From: Xanthomonas populi
GTDB lineage: Bacteria > Pseudomonadota > Gammaproteobacteria > Xanthomonadales > Xanthomonadaceae
Assembly (NCBI RefSeq): GCF_002940065.1
Contig: NZ_MDEJ01000026.1
Span: 1 to 39,946, forward strand
Length of the DNA stretch: 39,946 bases
Direction: 5' to 3'
Below, one piece after another: positions 26,182-36,548 of this stretch. Every line of letters starts with the position of its first letter. Positions within the stretch are counted from its first letter, which is position 1. The notes beneath the pieces are model-generated. The model saw only the letters and a program-made list of their open reading frames with translations, had not been told where the DNA came from and ran no database searches. The translations under genes were made by a program, and so were the position numbers.

Positions 26182-28852
26182 ATGGTGTATCCCCGTGTGT
26201 TCGAGTTGTCCGGTCATTTCCTGTTTCACGCGCGTGCACCGGCTCGCTCGCCACTGAGCGCAGCGGTGCGTGGTTTGCTGTTGGGTGGCGCGGCGGTTGC
26301 CAGCGCCGTGGCGCTTCCAGCATTCGCGCAAGAACAGCCTGCTCCAGCTGCGCCACAAGCGCCTGCACAGACCAACCCATCGGTCTCCACGCTGGATGAA
26401 ATCAAGGTGGTGGGCTACCAAGCAAGCCTGGGCAAAGCGTTCAACGTCAAGCGCAATGCCGACGCGATCGTCGATGCGATCAGCGCAGAAGATATCGGTA
26501 AATTCCCGGTTACCAATGTTGCTGAATCTTTGTCGCGGCTCTCCGGTATCACCGTGGATCGGAAATTTGGTGAAGGCGAAACAGTCAGCATTCTCGGCAC
26601 TGACCCTGCGCTCAATCGCGTCTTGATCAACGGCCAGACCATTGCGTCCACCAGTTGGGGGCGGCGACCCCAACGACCCGGACAGCCGTTCGTTCGACTA
26701 CAGCACGCTGGCACCGGAAGTGGTCGGCTTGATGGAGGTCTACAAAACCCCGGAAGCGCGTATCGACGAAGGCTCGATCGGCGGCACCGTGATCGTGCAC
26801 ACGCGCAAACCGCTGGATCTTGAGCGCAACACGCTGACCGGTACGGTGAGCTACGGCTACAACGATCGTTCCGAAGACCCCAAGCCGAATGCGTTGGCGC
26901 TATACAGCGAAAAACCAGGACCAAACGCTGGGCGTGCTCACCTCGGTGACGCATTCGCAGCGTGTGCTACGCCGCGATCATGTGAAAATTTTCGGTTACG
27001 ATAATGCGGAAGGCGCAGGGTTTCCGCCGGATGTGGTCGGCAATAACGTCGGGGTGTTTCCGACCTCGATCAACACGGCGCTGTTCCAGCAGACCCGCAA
27101 ACGCGATGGTGTCAGCGCGGCACTGCAATGGAAGCCCGATGCCGATTTCGAGCTCAATCTGACTGGTTTGTACGTCAAGGAAAGTTTCGACAACTACAGC
27201 CAGAGCCGCTATGGCTACTGGGGCTCCAACCCAGGCGATGCGCAGGCGCTGGGCTTCCAGAACGGCGTGGCGACCTCGGGCACCTTCGGCGATCAATCCA
27301 CCACGTTTCTGGACGGCTACCTGCGCAACAGCGAGGTCAGCACCGGCAGCATCCATCTGCGCGCCGATTGGCATGGCGATGGATGGAATGCGTCCAGCCA
27401 GGTGGGTTACACCAGCTCGCAAGGCGGCGCCGAGCGTATCTACGGCATCTAGTTCCGCACTCAGGCCGGTTACAGCTACATCATCGACGGGCGCCGCACC
27501 GCGATGGACTACAGCACCGATCCCACCAATGCCGCCGCGATGCAGCTCAACAATGCATCGGCCAGCCACAGCCGACAGTACGACAAGGAGCGCTATCTGC
27601 AGCTGGACTTCGAGCACGCGGTGGAGTGGGGGCCGTTTACGCAGATTCTCACAGGTATCAAGCTGACCAATCACGCCACCGGGCAGTCGGCGTACAGCCG
27701 TACCTGGACGCCGAACGACGGCAGCGCGCTCGCTGCGTTCTCGCCAGGAACCACGCCGTCGGGGTATCTGGATGGCTTGTCGACCAGTGCCGATATGCAG
27801 CAGTGGTCAACGATCAACAGCGGCGCGATCAGCAATACATCGGCGGATTGGAGGGCGACGACGGGCTGCCGATCAGCTACGCCGGCAACTACAGCATCGA
27901 AGAACAAAATCGTGCGTGGTTCTTGCAAGCTAATTTTTCCGACGAGCGGTGTCGCGGCAACATCGGCGTGCGTTATGTGCAAACGCGCGATTCCACCGAT
28001 GGTTTCAGTTACGCGCCGGACGGTGGCTATACGCCGGTCAATTTCCTCAACAGCTACGGCAAGTGGCTGCCGGCCTTCAATATCGCCTACGACCTGCGCG
28101 AAGATTTGATGGTGCGCTTCGCCGCCTCCAAAGTGATTGCGCGGCCGCGCTACACCAACATGACCCGGTATGTGGCCACCGACGACGCCACGCTCACCGC
28201 TTCCACCGGAAACCCAAGTTTGAGCCCGTACGAGTCGACCAATCGGGGAGCATCGTTGGAGTGGTATTTCTCCGGTAGCAGCGTGCTCAGCAGCGAATTC
28301 TTCTAGCGTGACATCTCCAACTACATCCTGACCACGGTGGAAGACCGGGTGTTGTTCAACAACGCTACCGGCGGATCGAGCACTTACCAGACTTCCGTGC
28401 CGACCAATGCCGACCAATCCGGCGATGCCAAGGTGCGTGGCGTGGCGGTCAACCTGCAGCACAACGTCGGCAACGGATTCGGCTTGGTGGCCAACTATAC
28501 CCATTCCGATTCGAAAACCGACGGCGATTACAGCCTGCCGTACAACTCGCGCAACGCTTACAACATCAGCCCTTACTATGAGCAGGGCAAGTGGAGTGCG
28601 CGCCTGAATCTGGGCTGGCGCTCGGAATACTTCACCCAGATAGGCCGGCTCAACGGTCAGCAGATGACCGATGCGTTTACCCAGATGGATGCATCGTTGG
28701 GCTACCAGGCCACCGAGCGTCTGCGCGTGGCGCTGGATGCCACCAATCTGCTGGACGAAACCTACTTCAGCTACATTGGCAACAAGCACCAGCCGTACTA
28801 CATTTACAAAAACGGTCGTTCTTTCATGTTGAGTCTGAATTTCAAGCTTTGA
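26182..28852 (+). pseudogene. Broken TonB-dependent receptor (Xanthomonas-Caulobacter type), probable nag locus partner
   Basis: Every part of a ~890-residue outer-membrane receptor is present but spread over frames. The signal peptide ends ALPAFAQ, the TonB-box region reads TLDEIKVVGYQASLGKAF, and the plug contains DAISAEDIGKFPVTNVAESL and LNRVLINGQTIAS. Lesions: frameshift near 26660 (into NDPDSRSFDYSTLAPEV), frameshift near 26905, TAG at 27450-27452, frameshift near 27835, TAG at 28304-28306. The C terminus SFMLSLNFKL ends in the Phe/Leu-type barrel signal. The arrangement matches the TonB-Xanth-Caul group, which import glycans. Following the nag operon, it was probably the N-acetylglucosamine or chito-oligosaccharide receptor. 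With five lesions it is dead. Confidence 0.9.
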
Positions 28853-28908
28853 GCGTCACGGTCGGGGCGGCTGCTGCAACGTAGCTGCTCCGGCCGCAGT
28901 CGTGGACG

Positions 28909-28930
28909 CGCTGCAGCAGCAGCTGCAGCG
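28909..28930. other. Hairpin between TonB receptor pseudogene and cca
   Basis: CGCTGCAG (28909-28916) and CTGCAGCG (28923-28930) are perfect 8-bp arms around a 6-nt loop, in the 170 bp between two converging genes. No T tract follows on either strand, so termination by it would need Rho or another factor. Confidence 0.35.
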
Positions 28931-29022
28931 TGACCACCAGTGGATGCGCAGGACGTTGCGATAACGCTTCCACGACCTGCACTTTGAAACATTCGCGCTT
29001 CTGCACCGATGCAACGATGGCG

Positions 29023-30255
29023 TTATGCGCTCGTCTTTCGCGCCGCCGCAATCGCGGCAATCCGTGCCTTGGCCAATGCCTCGCCGATCTGTGGGCCGTG
29101 CAGGCCCTCTGCGGCCAGATCGCGTGCGTTGATCGCAAGTGCCACCGCATGCAGTCGCTTGAGTTCCTCGCCCTGCGGATACGCCGTATCTTCGCTACCC
29201 AGTCGGCCACGCTTGTCTGCTTCGCAGACCAGGGCGAGCTGTGCGATGCGCGCGGGGCGGCGAAACGCATCGCAGCGCAGCAGCAGCTCGTGCACGGTGC
29301 GGTCGCGTAGTTCGGCCAGGCGATGCACGTTAAGGTGTTCGCGGCAGGCGGTGACGGCGAGCTGGCGATAATCCTGCGGCACCTTGAGGCGCTCGCACAG
29401 TGCTTGCAGCGGGGCGACGCCGCGTTGTTCATGCATGACGTGGCGCGGCCATTGGTCTGGCGGCGTGAGTGCTTTACCCAGATCGTGGGTCAAAGCGGCA
29501 AAACCCACCAGTGCATCGCCTGGCGCCAGTTGCGCGGCCATGTCGCTGACCATTTCCTGGTGAATGCCGGTGTCTATTTCCGGATGAAACTCGGCACGTT
29601 GCGGTACGCCGTACAGCGCGTCGATCTCGGGCAGGATGACGCGCAGTGCAGCGGTGTCGTGCAGCGTGCGCAGGAATACAGAGGGCTGTGCGCTTGCCAG
29701 TACACGACGCAATTCCTGCCACACGCGTTCGGGCACCAGGCTGTCCAGTTCGCCGCTGGCGGCCATCTCGCGCATCAGTGCCAGCGTCTCCGGCGCCACG
29801 GTGAAGCCAAGCGGTGCCAGCCGCGCCATGAAGCGTGCGGCACGCAAGACACGGACAGGGTCTTCGACAAACGCCGGCCCCACATGGCGCAGCGCGCGCG
29901 CTTGCAGATCGCGCGCGCCGCCGTAAGGGTCGAACAACGTGCCAGTGTCTTCATCGCGTGCGATCGCGTTGATGGTGAAGTCGCGGCGCAGCAGATCCTC
30001 TTCCAGCGTCACCGAAGGATCGGCATCCACCACGAAGCCGCGATAGCCGCGGCCGGACTTGCGCTCGGTGCGTGCCAGCGCATATTCCTCGCCGCTACGC
30101 GGATGCAGAAATACCGGGAAATCCTTGCCAACCGGCTTGAAGCCCTGCGCTTCCATCTGTGCCTGATCGGCACCGACCACGACCCAGTCGCGGTCGCCGG
30201 CCGGTTGACCAAGCAGAGCATCGCGGACTGCGCCGCCAACGAGATAGATCTTCAT
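29023..30255 (-). CDS. cca: CCA-adding enzyme (tRNA nucleotidyltransferase, multifunctional)
   Basis: A 410-residue class II CCA-adding enzyme that builds or repairs the CCA end of tRNAs. ATG 30255 gives the classic N terminus [16 protein letters not shown] with the catalytic pair Asp21 and Asp23 in [33 protein letters not shown] and [12 protein letters not shown] are the template-free nucleotide-binding segments. The C-terminal half has the HD phosphohydrolase domain found in the gammaproteobacterial multifunctional form ([26 protein letters not shown], and [10 protein letters not shown] near residue 260). The sequence closely parallels E. coli Cca along its length. It is intact; upstream lies the repeat-filled spacer. 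Confidence 0.96.
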   Translation of the reverse strand: MKIYLVGGAVRDALLGQPAGDRDWVVVGADQAQMEAQGFKPVGKDFPVFLHPRSGEEYALARTERKSGRGYRGFVVDADPSVTLEEDLLRRDFTINAIARDEDTGTLFDPYGGARDLQARALRHVGPAFVEDPVRVLRAARFMARLAPLGFTVAPETLALMREMAASGELDSLVPERVWQELRRVLASAQPSVFLRTLHDTAALRVILPEIDALYGVPQRAEFHPEIDTGIHQEMVSDMAAQLAPGDALVGFAALTHDLGKALTPPDQWPRHVMHEQRGVAPLQALCERLKVPQDYRQLAVTACREHLNVHRLAELRDRTVHELLLRCDAFRRPARIAQLALVCEADKRGRLGSEDTAYPQGEELKRLHAVALAINARDLAAEGLHGPQIGEALAKARIAAIAAARKTSA

Positions 30256-30442
30256 CGCGACATGATGCCCGATGCGGTGGGCGGGTCGAAACACCACGCA
30301 TCGAGTGCTGCTGGACGTCTGACCAGCGTTTGGGCATAGCCAGGTGGCGCCAACGTGCAAATCTCTGCATCTGGCGCCGATTGGTCAAGGCAGGTAGTTC
30401 GGTCGCAGAGCGGAAAGCGGCTGATCTGCGGCTTGGCTGCAG

Positions 30443-30550
30443 GGCCCTTGCCCACCCACCATCGCGGGCCACGCCGTGAATCCGTCCATGGAGGCTCTTC
30501 TGCGGCATCCATGCCGCAAAAGGTCCCGCGACGGTGAGCGGGCAAGGACC
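30443..30550 (+). repeat. Dispersed repeat, family R1, copy 3 (plus orientation)
   Basis: The best-conserved match to 17692-17801, with GGAGGCTCTT, CGGCATCCATGCCGC and AGGTCCCGCGACGGTGAGC followed by GGGCAAGGACC. The similarity continues for another ~25 bp past the element as GGTCGGTGTGTATGG, matched at 17815 by GGTCGGTGTGCATGG. It lies in the 770 bp gene-free spacer between cca and slt, facing copy 4 as an inverted pair. Between 30551 and 30676 I see nothing else. Confidence 0.78.
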
Positions 30551-30676
30551 CGTCGAGAGGGTCGGTGTGTATGGCGCAAGCAATGCACGATGCATGTTGT
30601 TCGGATAACGGTGGGTTCGCCTAGCTTTCCAACGCAAGCCGAGCAACCAACAAGCTTTTAAGAAAGCAACCGACTA

Positions 30677-30820
30677 AGAGCGGCTAACAAAACTACTACG
30701 CAGCCGCCAGGCGGGCGCGGCCGGTGCTCGGAAGCGGCATGTACCACTCGTATACTCCGGTTCTGAGCGCGCCGTCCGCACCCACCTGACGACCGCTCGC
30801 CACGTTTTGTTAGCCGCTCT
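30677..30820 (+). repeat. Dispersed MITE-like repeat, family R2, copy 2, with perfect 17-bp terminal inverted repeats
   Basis: AGAGCGGCTAACAAAAC (30677-30693) is perfectly inverted at 30804-30820. The 110 bp between them match, in the same order, the reverse complement of 15049-15175: GCCGCCAGGCGG, CCGGTGCTCGGAA, ACTCCGGTTC. No open frame. The short length, terminal inverted repeats and intergenic location are those of a non-autonomous mobile element. It sits between the two inverted R1 copies 3 and 4. Confidence 0.75.
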
Positions 30821-30826
30821 AACTCT

Positions 30827-30930
30827 CTGGTGCGGTGTCCTCGCTGCTTGCGGGACCGTGTGGCGGCATGGAGGCGGCCACCGAGCCTCCATGGACGGAT
30901 TCACGGCGTGTCCCGCGAGCGGTGAGGGCA
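30827..30930 (-). repeat. Dispersed repeat, family R1, copy 4 (minus orientation)
   Basis: Starts with CTGGTGCGGTGTCCTCG, the same end as copy 2 at 17858, and its reverse complement reads through ACGCCGTGAATCCGTCCATGGAGGCTC as in copy 3 (split here for description). It begins 6 bp after the R2 element and ends about 96 bp before the slt stop. Confidence 0.75.
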
Positions 30931-31026
30931 CCGCGCCCTCGACGAAACACTGGCCGAGGCAAACACACGCAACGGCGCAAGCGCGATCACCTCATCCGGC
31001 CGCCGTGCACGTCGGCTGGCTTGGGC

Positions 31027-33000
31027 TCAGTCCTGCGCCGCGTTGTTGGCGGCCTGGCCCGGTGTGCACACCGGCTTCAAGCGCTTGTCCACCAGCTTGC
31101 CCATCAGCCGGTCGCTCAGCGGCAGCATGTCGCCGTTGAGTTGCCAGTCGTAGATCACGCTGAAGGCCAGCACGCGCGCAACGTATTCGCGGGTTTCCTT
31201 GTAGCTGATGGTTTCGATCCAGAAATCCGGATCGAAGTTGGGCCGCTGCGATTGCCAACGCCCAGCCGGGCCGGGGCCGGCGTTGTAGGCGGCGATGGTC
31301 AGGTAGGGCAGGCCGTAGATGTTGAGCAACTGACGTAGATAGGCGGTGCCGATGGCGATGTTGGTGTCCGGCTCGTACAGGCTGGTGGCGCCCGCATAGC
31401 CGGGCAGGGCGATACCCTTGGCCACCGCCGCGCCGGTGCCCGGCAACACCTGCATCAAGCCCATGGCGTTCGCAGGCGAGCGTGCGCGTGGATTGAAGAT
31501 GCTTTCTGCGCGGATCTCCGCTGCCACCCAGGCCGGGTCGATCGCATTCTTGGCCGCTTCGCGGCGGATGCTGTCGTCGTGATGCAGTGGAAAGCGCAAC
31601 GCATACAGCCGTTGTTCGTCCGGCTGCGTGCCGAGCGCGAACACCGCGCGATCGAACCAACCGTTCTCGCTGGCCACTTGCACGGCCAGACGGCGTTGGG
31701 TGTCGTCGAAGCGGGCTGCGGCATCGTTCCACTCGGCCACCGCCCAACCGGGGCGGTCGATCTGGAACAAGGCAATCGCGCGGATCAACGCCGGGTCGCG
31801 TGCGACGGCGGCTTTGGCTTGCGGGTTGTCCTTGGGCTCCCACGGGCATAGCCGGTACGGCTGCTTCAGGCGATCGGCGGCCAGAAAGCCGTGGAAGGTC
31901 GGCGATTGCGCAGCTGCAAGATACAGCCGCTGTGCGGCCGCGGCAGCGCCGGTCTTTTCGGCCAAGCGCGCTTCGAAATACTGCCAGCGCGAATCGCTGC
32001 GCTGGGTTGCGGACATCTTGCGGATCGCCGCCAATGCAGACGGCCAGTCGCCACGCGACATCGCCTCGCGCGCACGCCATTCGTGCAGGCGTTCGTCGTA
32101 CGCGGCATCGGGCACCGCGTTGAGGCGGCGTGCCGAATCCGGCAGATAAGAAGCCACTGTCCACAACGCGATCTGGTACAGCACCTGGCTGCGTTGCGCC
32201 TCGCTGAAGCCGAGCGCGGTGGCCAGCTGGGGCAACTGCTGCTCGGCTGCGTCCGGGTCACTTTTGGCCAGCTTGGCCAGCCCATCGACAGCGATGCCAC
32301 GGCTGCGCTCGGTCTTGGGCCACCCCAGTGCACGCGGGTGCACCTTGTCCAGAAACGCAGCGTAGTCGCCTGCCAACGCCAGATCGGCCGCAGGCAGGCC
32401 GCGCGCTGCGGTGCGCATCACCACGGGCAGTTGTGCATCGGCCGCCGCTTCCACGCGCTCCCAACGCAACGCGGGTGTCAAATCGCCACGCGCTTCCAGT
32501 GCAGCGACCACCGGGTCGCAGGCATCGGGCAGCGCCTTGCCGTTGCGCCATAGCGTGAGCGCATCACGGCTCCACTGCGCGTCGGCCTTGCCGGTGGCCT
32601 GGCGCGCGGTGAGCTGTGCGCAGCGCAGGCCGAGGTTGTCGGTGGATTTCCAGTTGGCCAGTAGCGTGGTCCAGTCCTGACGCCGTGCCACTGCTGGCAA
32701 CCAGGTGCTACGGAAGCTCTCGGCCACCGGCTGGCCCGCATAGCGCTGCAGGAATGCCTGCGCCTGCGTGGTGGAGACGCTGTCGATGTTGCGCTTGAGC
32801 GTGGCGTATTCCAGCCAGCCGTAAAGCGGATGGCGATTCAACGCGCTGAGTTGACCGGCATCGGATTGACCGCGCTCTGCGGCGGCGATGGCATCGCGCA
32901 TGGCGGTCAGTTGCGGGTCGAGGTGTTGGGCATGCAGCGCAGTGCTGCCAAGGCACAGCAGGCCGACGAAAACAGTGGCGAGACGGGGGGCATAAGTCAT
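31027..33000 (-). CDS. slt: Soluble lytic murein transglycosylase
   Basis: A 657-residue periplasmic lytic transglycosylase that cleaves the glycan strands of peptidoglycan with formation of anhydromuramyl ends. ATG 33000 gives a signal peptide ending ALHA. The long N-terminal part is an all-helical superhelix as in E. coli Slt70. The SLT catalytic domain starts about residue 480: the catalytic Glu499 is in RAESIFNPRA, followed by ANAMGLMQVLPGT, TNIAIGTAYLRQLL and LTIAAYNAGPG, all family motifs. The gene is intact and divergent from the TonB receptor gene, with 271 bp between the starts in which I see no clear regulatory element. Confidence 0.94.
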   Translation of the reverse strand: MTYAPRLATVFVGLLCLGSTALHAQHLDPQLTAMRDAIAAAERGQSDAGQLSALNRHPLYGWLEYATLKRNIDSVSTTQAQAFLQRYAGQPVAESFRSTWLPAVARRQDWTTLLANWKSTDNLGLRCAQLTARQATGKADAQWSRDALTLWRNGKALPDACDPVVAALEARGDLTPALRWERVEAAADAQLPVVMRTAARGLPAADLALAGDYAAFLDKVHPRALGWPKTERSRGIAVDGLAKLAKSDPDAAEQQLPQLATALGFSEAQRSQVLYQIALWTVASYLPDSARRLNAVPDAAYDERLHEWRAREAMSRGDWPSALAAIRKMSATQRSDSRWQYFEARLAEKTGAAAAAQRLYLAAAQSPTFHGFLAADRLKQPYRLCPWEPKDNPQAKAAVARDPALIRAIALFQIDRPGWAVAEWNDAAARFDDTQRRLAVQVASENGWFDRAVFALGTQPDEQRLYALRFPLHHDDSIRREAAKNAIDPAWVAAEIRAESIFNPRARSPANAMGLMQVLPGTGAAVAKGIALPGYAGATSLYEPDTNIAIGTAYLRQLLNIYGLPYLTIAAYNAGPGPAGRWQSQRPNFDPDFWIETISYKETREYVARVLAFSVIYDWQLNGDMLPLSDRLMGKLVDKRLKPVCTPGQAANNAAQD

Positions 33001-33271
33001 TGCGCGATGATACCGAAGCACCCATGAGCGCTTGAGTGAATACGCCTCGCAGCGGTGTAAACGCGCACATCCCGGCATGCAGGTCGATCGCGTTACAACG
33101 CGCGCAATCGCACGCTTGCGTTCGTGTGTTGCGCCTTGGCAACCACTGCGACCTGCTGCGCAGTGCTGCACGGCCAGCTTGCGGAGCGTTAAGGTTTCGT
33201 TTAAAAGTTGGGACGGACCGCAGGGCACGGGGGCGTGCGGATATTTAAAAATCCTTCTGGAGAGAGAAAGG

Positions 33272-36151
33272 ATGAAGCGTCTGATTGGCCCTCATCGGTC
33301 ATGCTTGGCCGTGCAGTTGTCGTTGTGTCTGATTTCCACACTTGCCTGGGCGCAACAGCCCGAGGCCGCCCCGAGTACGCGCACGCTCGACAGCGTGCAG
33401 GTCACCGGCACGCGCATCAGAACCGCCGAATTGCAGGGCCAGGTGCCGATCCAGACGCTCAACCGTGCCGACATCGAACGCACCGGCCTGACCTCGATCG
33501 GCGAGGTGCTGCAGGAACTCACCGCGTCTGGCTCGGCGCTCAATGCCAAGTTCAACTCGTCCGGCAATTTCGGCTTTCCGCCCGATGGTGGCGGCGTGGG
33601 CGCAGGCTCGGCGCAAGTGGATCTGCGCCATCTCGGGTCCAAGCGCGTGCTGGTGCTGGTGGATGGTATTCGCTGGGTCAACGAATCCTCAGCGTCGGGC
33701 GTGGGGTCGTCGACCGATCTCAACACCATTCCGTTGGCCATCGTGGAGCGCATCGAAGTGCTCGAAGACGGCGCTTCGTCGCTGTACGGCTCGGACGCAA
33801 TTGCCGGCGTGGTCAACATCATCACCCGGCGTAGCTTCGACGGTGCGCAGGTCACGCTCAACTACGGGCAGTACGGCAAGGGCGACGGCGCCAATCAGGG
33901 CATGGACCTGGCTTGGGGCAAAAGCGGTGACGATTTCAGCCTGTTTATTGGCGCCAGCTACGTCAAGCAGGATCCGATCTATGCGCGCGATCGCGCGCAG
34001 GCACGCTTCCCGATTCCGGGCACCGGGCTGACCTTCGCCAGCTCGGCAACGCCGGATGGCCGCTTCCAGTTCGTCGACCCCAACACCGGTGTGCGCCAGA
34101 ACCTCACGCCCAATGCCGGCGTGGGCACGCCGCAATACGATGGCAGCGGCGGCTGTACACGCAGCGACGATTACCACTGCTTTACCACCGCAGACCGTTA
34201 CAACTTTGCCGAACAGAATCTGTTGCTGACGCCGTCCGAGCGCAAGGGCGTGTTCGCGCAGTTTCGCTATTATTTCAACGACGATGTGCAGTGGTACGTC
34301 AAAGCGTTGGGCAACCGGCGCGAATCGACCAACCAGGCTGCACCCGAGCCGATCTTTCTCGGCCCCGATGCCGGCACCGGCAATCCGCTGGCCGACAACA
34401 TCGTGATTTCGGCGCTGAATCCGTTCAATCCGTTCGGCTTCGAGTTGAACTCGGCCACCAACCTGATCCAGATCGGCCGCCGCCCGGTCGAAGGCGGGGT
34501 GCGTCGGTTCGAGCAGCAGGTCGATACGCAATACTTCGGCACCGGCCTGGTCGGCACCTTCGAAGGCGCGGCGCGCACGTGGTTCTGGGACGTCAACGGC
34601 ATGTACAGCAAGAACAAGGCCGAGCAGACCAACCACGGTAGCTACAACCTGTTCAATATCAATCTGGGGCTGGGCGACCCGGCTTTATGTGCGGCGGTGG
34701 CCGGCTGCGTGCCATTGGATATCTTCAGCGGTGCCGGCAGCATCACGCCGGAGATGTTGCGCTGGATCCAGCCGGTGGTCCGCGACCGCAGCCAGAACGA
34801 ATTGAGCCTGTTCACCGCCAATCTCAGCAGCGAGTTGTTCCAGTTGCCCGGCGGTGCGGTGTCGTTCGCCACTGGCTACGAATACCGCAAGTACGAAGGC
34901 GCGTATCAACCCGATCCGCTTACCGTGGCAGGGCGCTACAACGGTGTGCCGTCGTTGCCCACCTCTGGCAGCTACGACGTCAACGAAGCCTATCTCGAAC
35001 TCAATATCCCGATCTTCGCCAACTCGTCGTTGGGCGACAAACTCGATCTGAATATCGCCGGCCGCTATTCGGATTACTCCACCTTCGGCGGCGAGTTCAC
35101 GCCCAAGTACGGCCTGCGTTGGCAAGTCACCGACGAGTTGGTGTTGCGCACCGGCTACGCAGAAGGCTTCCGCGCGCCGACCATCGGCGAGTTGTTCGGG
35201 TCGGCGGCGCGCGCCGATCTGCAGTTGTCCGATCCGTGTTCGATCGGGCTGGGCGGCACCGCGCCGCGTGGCAGCGCCGCCAATTGCGCTGCGCTCGGTG
35301 CGCCGGCTGGCTATCAACAGGCCAATCAGCAGATCTCGGTCACGACGGGAGGGAACGAACGGTTGGATCCGGAACGCTCGCGCAGCTTCAGTGCCGGCTT
35401 CGTCTTCAGCCCGGGCTTTGCCAGCAATGCCAGTTGGTCGGACCGTCTCGATCTGGAGATGACATTCTATCGCCATCATGTGGATGGCGCGATCCAGGCG
35501 ATCAACGCGCAAACGCAGCTGGATCTGTGCGTGGATACGTTGGACGCGCTGTACTGCAACGGCATCGCGCGCGCGTCCACCGGCGGCATCAATGCGTTCA
35601 ATAACCGGTTGACCAATCTGGGCTCGATCAAGACCGACGGTTGGGACGTGGATCTGTTCTGGACGCTGCCGAAAACCGCATTTGGCCGCTTCAAGTTGTC
35701 CTGGCAGAACACCTTCGTGGGCCGTTACGAGGTGCTCGGTGCGGCAGGGCAGCGGCAGCCGCAGGGGCCCGGGATCGAAGTGGTGGACAGTGCGATTCCC
35801 GAGTGGACCAGCAACGCGGTACTGGACTGGTCACTAGGCAATTGGAGCGCATCGTGGACCGCGCGCCACATCTCCAAACTCACCGAGCAATGCGGCGATG
35901 CGTTGGAATTTGCGGTGTGTTCCGATCCTGCCGTGGGGACCAATCGCCTGGATGCGATCACCTATCACGATGCGAAACTGGGCTATCGCGTCGATTGGCT
36001 CAAGGGGCTGCAACTCACGGCCGGCTTGAACAACGTGTTCGACAAGGATCCACCGCTCTGCCTGTCGTGCTCACTCAATGGCTATGACGCTTCCACTTAC
36101 GACATCCCCGGTGGGCGCTTCTGGTATGCGCGTGTGGATTTGAAGTTTTAG
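33272..36151 (+). CDS. TonB-dependent outer-membrane receptor, intact, substrate unknown
   Basis: A 959-residue receptor. ATG 33272, preceded by the purine-rich GGAGAGAGAAAGG, gives a signal peptide ending LAWAQ; the frame is open upstream to 33032 but that stretch lacks a signal sequence. The TonB-box region ([14 protein letters not shown]) begins near residue 40, the plug contains [31 protein letters not shown] and [22 protein letters not shown], and the barrel ends in [10 protein letters not shown] with the terminal Phe needed for outer-membrane insertion. Cysteine pairs in the loops ([14 protein letters not shown]) may form disulfides. The long plug with VGGxDxxxI-like features is of the general Xanthomonas type; the ligand cannot be inferred. 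Immediately after the stop comes a transposase remnant. Confidence 0.92.
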   Translation: MKRLIGPHRSCLAVQLSLCLISTLAWAQQPEAAPSTRTLDSVQVTGTRIRTAELQGQVPIQTLNRADIERTGLTSIGEVLQELTASGSALNAKFNSSGNFGFPPDGGGVGAGSAQVDLRHLGSKRVLVLVDGIRWVNESSASGVGSSTDLNTIPLAIVERIEVLEDGASSLYGSDAIAGVVNIITRRSFDGAQVTLNYGQYGKGDGANQGMDLAWGKSGDDFSLFIGASYVKQDPIYARDRAQARFPIPGTGLTFASSATPDGRFQFVDPNTGVRQNLTPNAGVGTPQYDGSGGCTRSDDYHCFTTADRYNFAEQNLLLTPSERKGVFAQFRYYFNDDVQWYVKALGNRRESTNQAAPEPIFLGPDAGTGNPLADNIVISALNPFNPFGFELNSATNLIQIGRRPVEGGVRRFEQQVDTQYFGTGLVGTFEGAARTWFWDVNGMYSKNKAEQTNHGSYNLFNINLGLGDPALCAAVAGCVPLDIFSGAGSITPEMLRWIQPVVRDRSQNELSLFTANLSSELFQLPGGAVSFATGYEYRKYEGAYQPDPLTVAGRYNGVPSLPTSGSYDVNEAYLELNIPIFANSSLGDKLDLNIAGRYSDYSTFGGEFTPKYGLRWQVTDELVLRTGYAEGFRAPTIGELFGSAARADLQLSDPCSIGLGGTAPRGSAANCAALGAPAGYQQANQQISVTTGGNERLDPERSRSFSAGFVFSPGFASNASWSDRLDLEMTFYRHHVDGAIQAINAQTQLDLCVDTLDALYCNGIARASTGGINAFNNRLTNLGSIKTDGWDVDLFWTLPKTAFGRFKLSWQNTFVGRYEVLGAAGQRQPQGPGIEVVDSAIPEWTSNAVLDWSLGNWSASWTARHISKLTEQCGDALEFAVCSDPAVGTNRLDAITYHDAKLGYRVDWLKGLQLTAGLNNVFDKDPPLCLSCSLNGYDASTYDIPGGRFWYARVDLKF

Positions 36152-36526
36152 TCCATTAAGGTCAACGTGCGTCCACCCACCGTAACGGCTGCGCGCAGCA
36201 GGCACCAGGATGTATCCGCTTTGAGGTCGCTCCAGTCGATCACGATCAAAGCACGCGGGCCGCGCATTCACCAGCGCGCTATCGCCGCATGCAGCGATAA
36301 GCACTCCGCGTGCAGGTGATGGTTGCTCAACAAACCATCCAGCGCCCTGCGCGGTGCGCGCACGCGTACGCGCTCGGCACCGGGCCAGCGGCGAGCCAGA
36401 TCCATCAGGGTCAGCCGGCAGCGTGCCGTCAACGCTTCCACTGCCTTCAACACCACCGGCGCGCGCAGGGCATGCATGGGCTCACCTGCATCGGCAACAC
36501 CCCTGCACTACTTCGCTGGCGCGCAT
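36152..36526 (-). pseudogene. IS4-family transposase N-terminal remnant
   Basis: On the minus strand a transposase opens at ATG 36526 (MRASEVVQG), shifts frame before 36477 and continues MHALRAPVVLKAVEALT, LTLMDLARRWPGAERVRV, LLSNHHLHAECLSLHAAIARW. After a TGA (36270-36268) the same frame resumes GPRALIVIDWSDLKADTSW and RAAVTVGGRTLTL, where the Asp of VIDWSD is the first catalytic Asp of the DDE triad in IS4-type enzymes. The homology stops exactly at the TAG of the TonB receptor gene, so about three quarters of the transposase and one IS end are gone. The other end lies within ~22 bp of the valS stop. It fills the whole spacer between the two genes. Confidence 0.8.
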
Positions 36527-36548
36527 GGTCGTCAGTCCTTTCTATGGA

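Noticed and set aside
30095-30646. Minus-strand hypothetical protein of 183 codons
   Set aside because: It runs through the R1 repeat and the start of cca; proteins of this kind are translations of dispersed repeats.
33032-33271. Upstream extension of the intact TonB receptor
   Set aside because: A clear ribosome binding site and signal peptide start at 33272; the extension is not hydrophobic and overlaps the slt promoter region.
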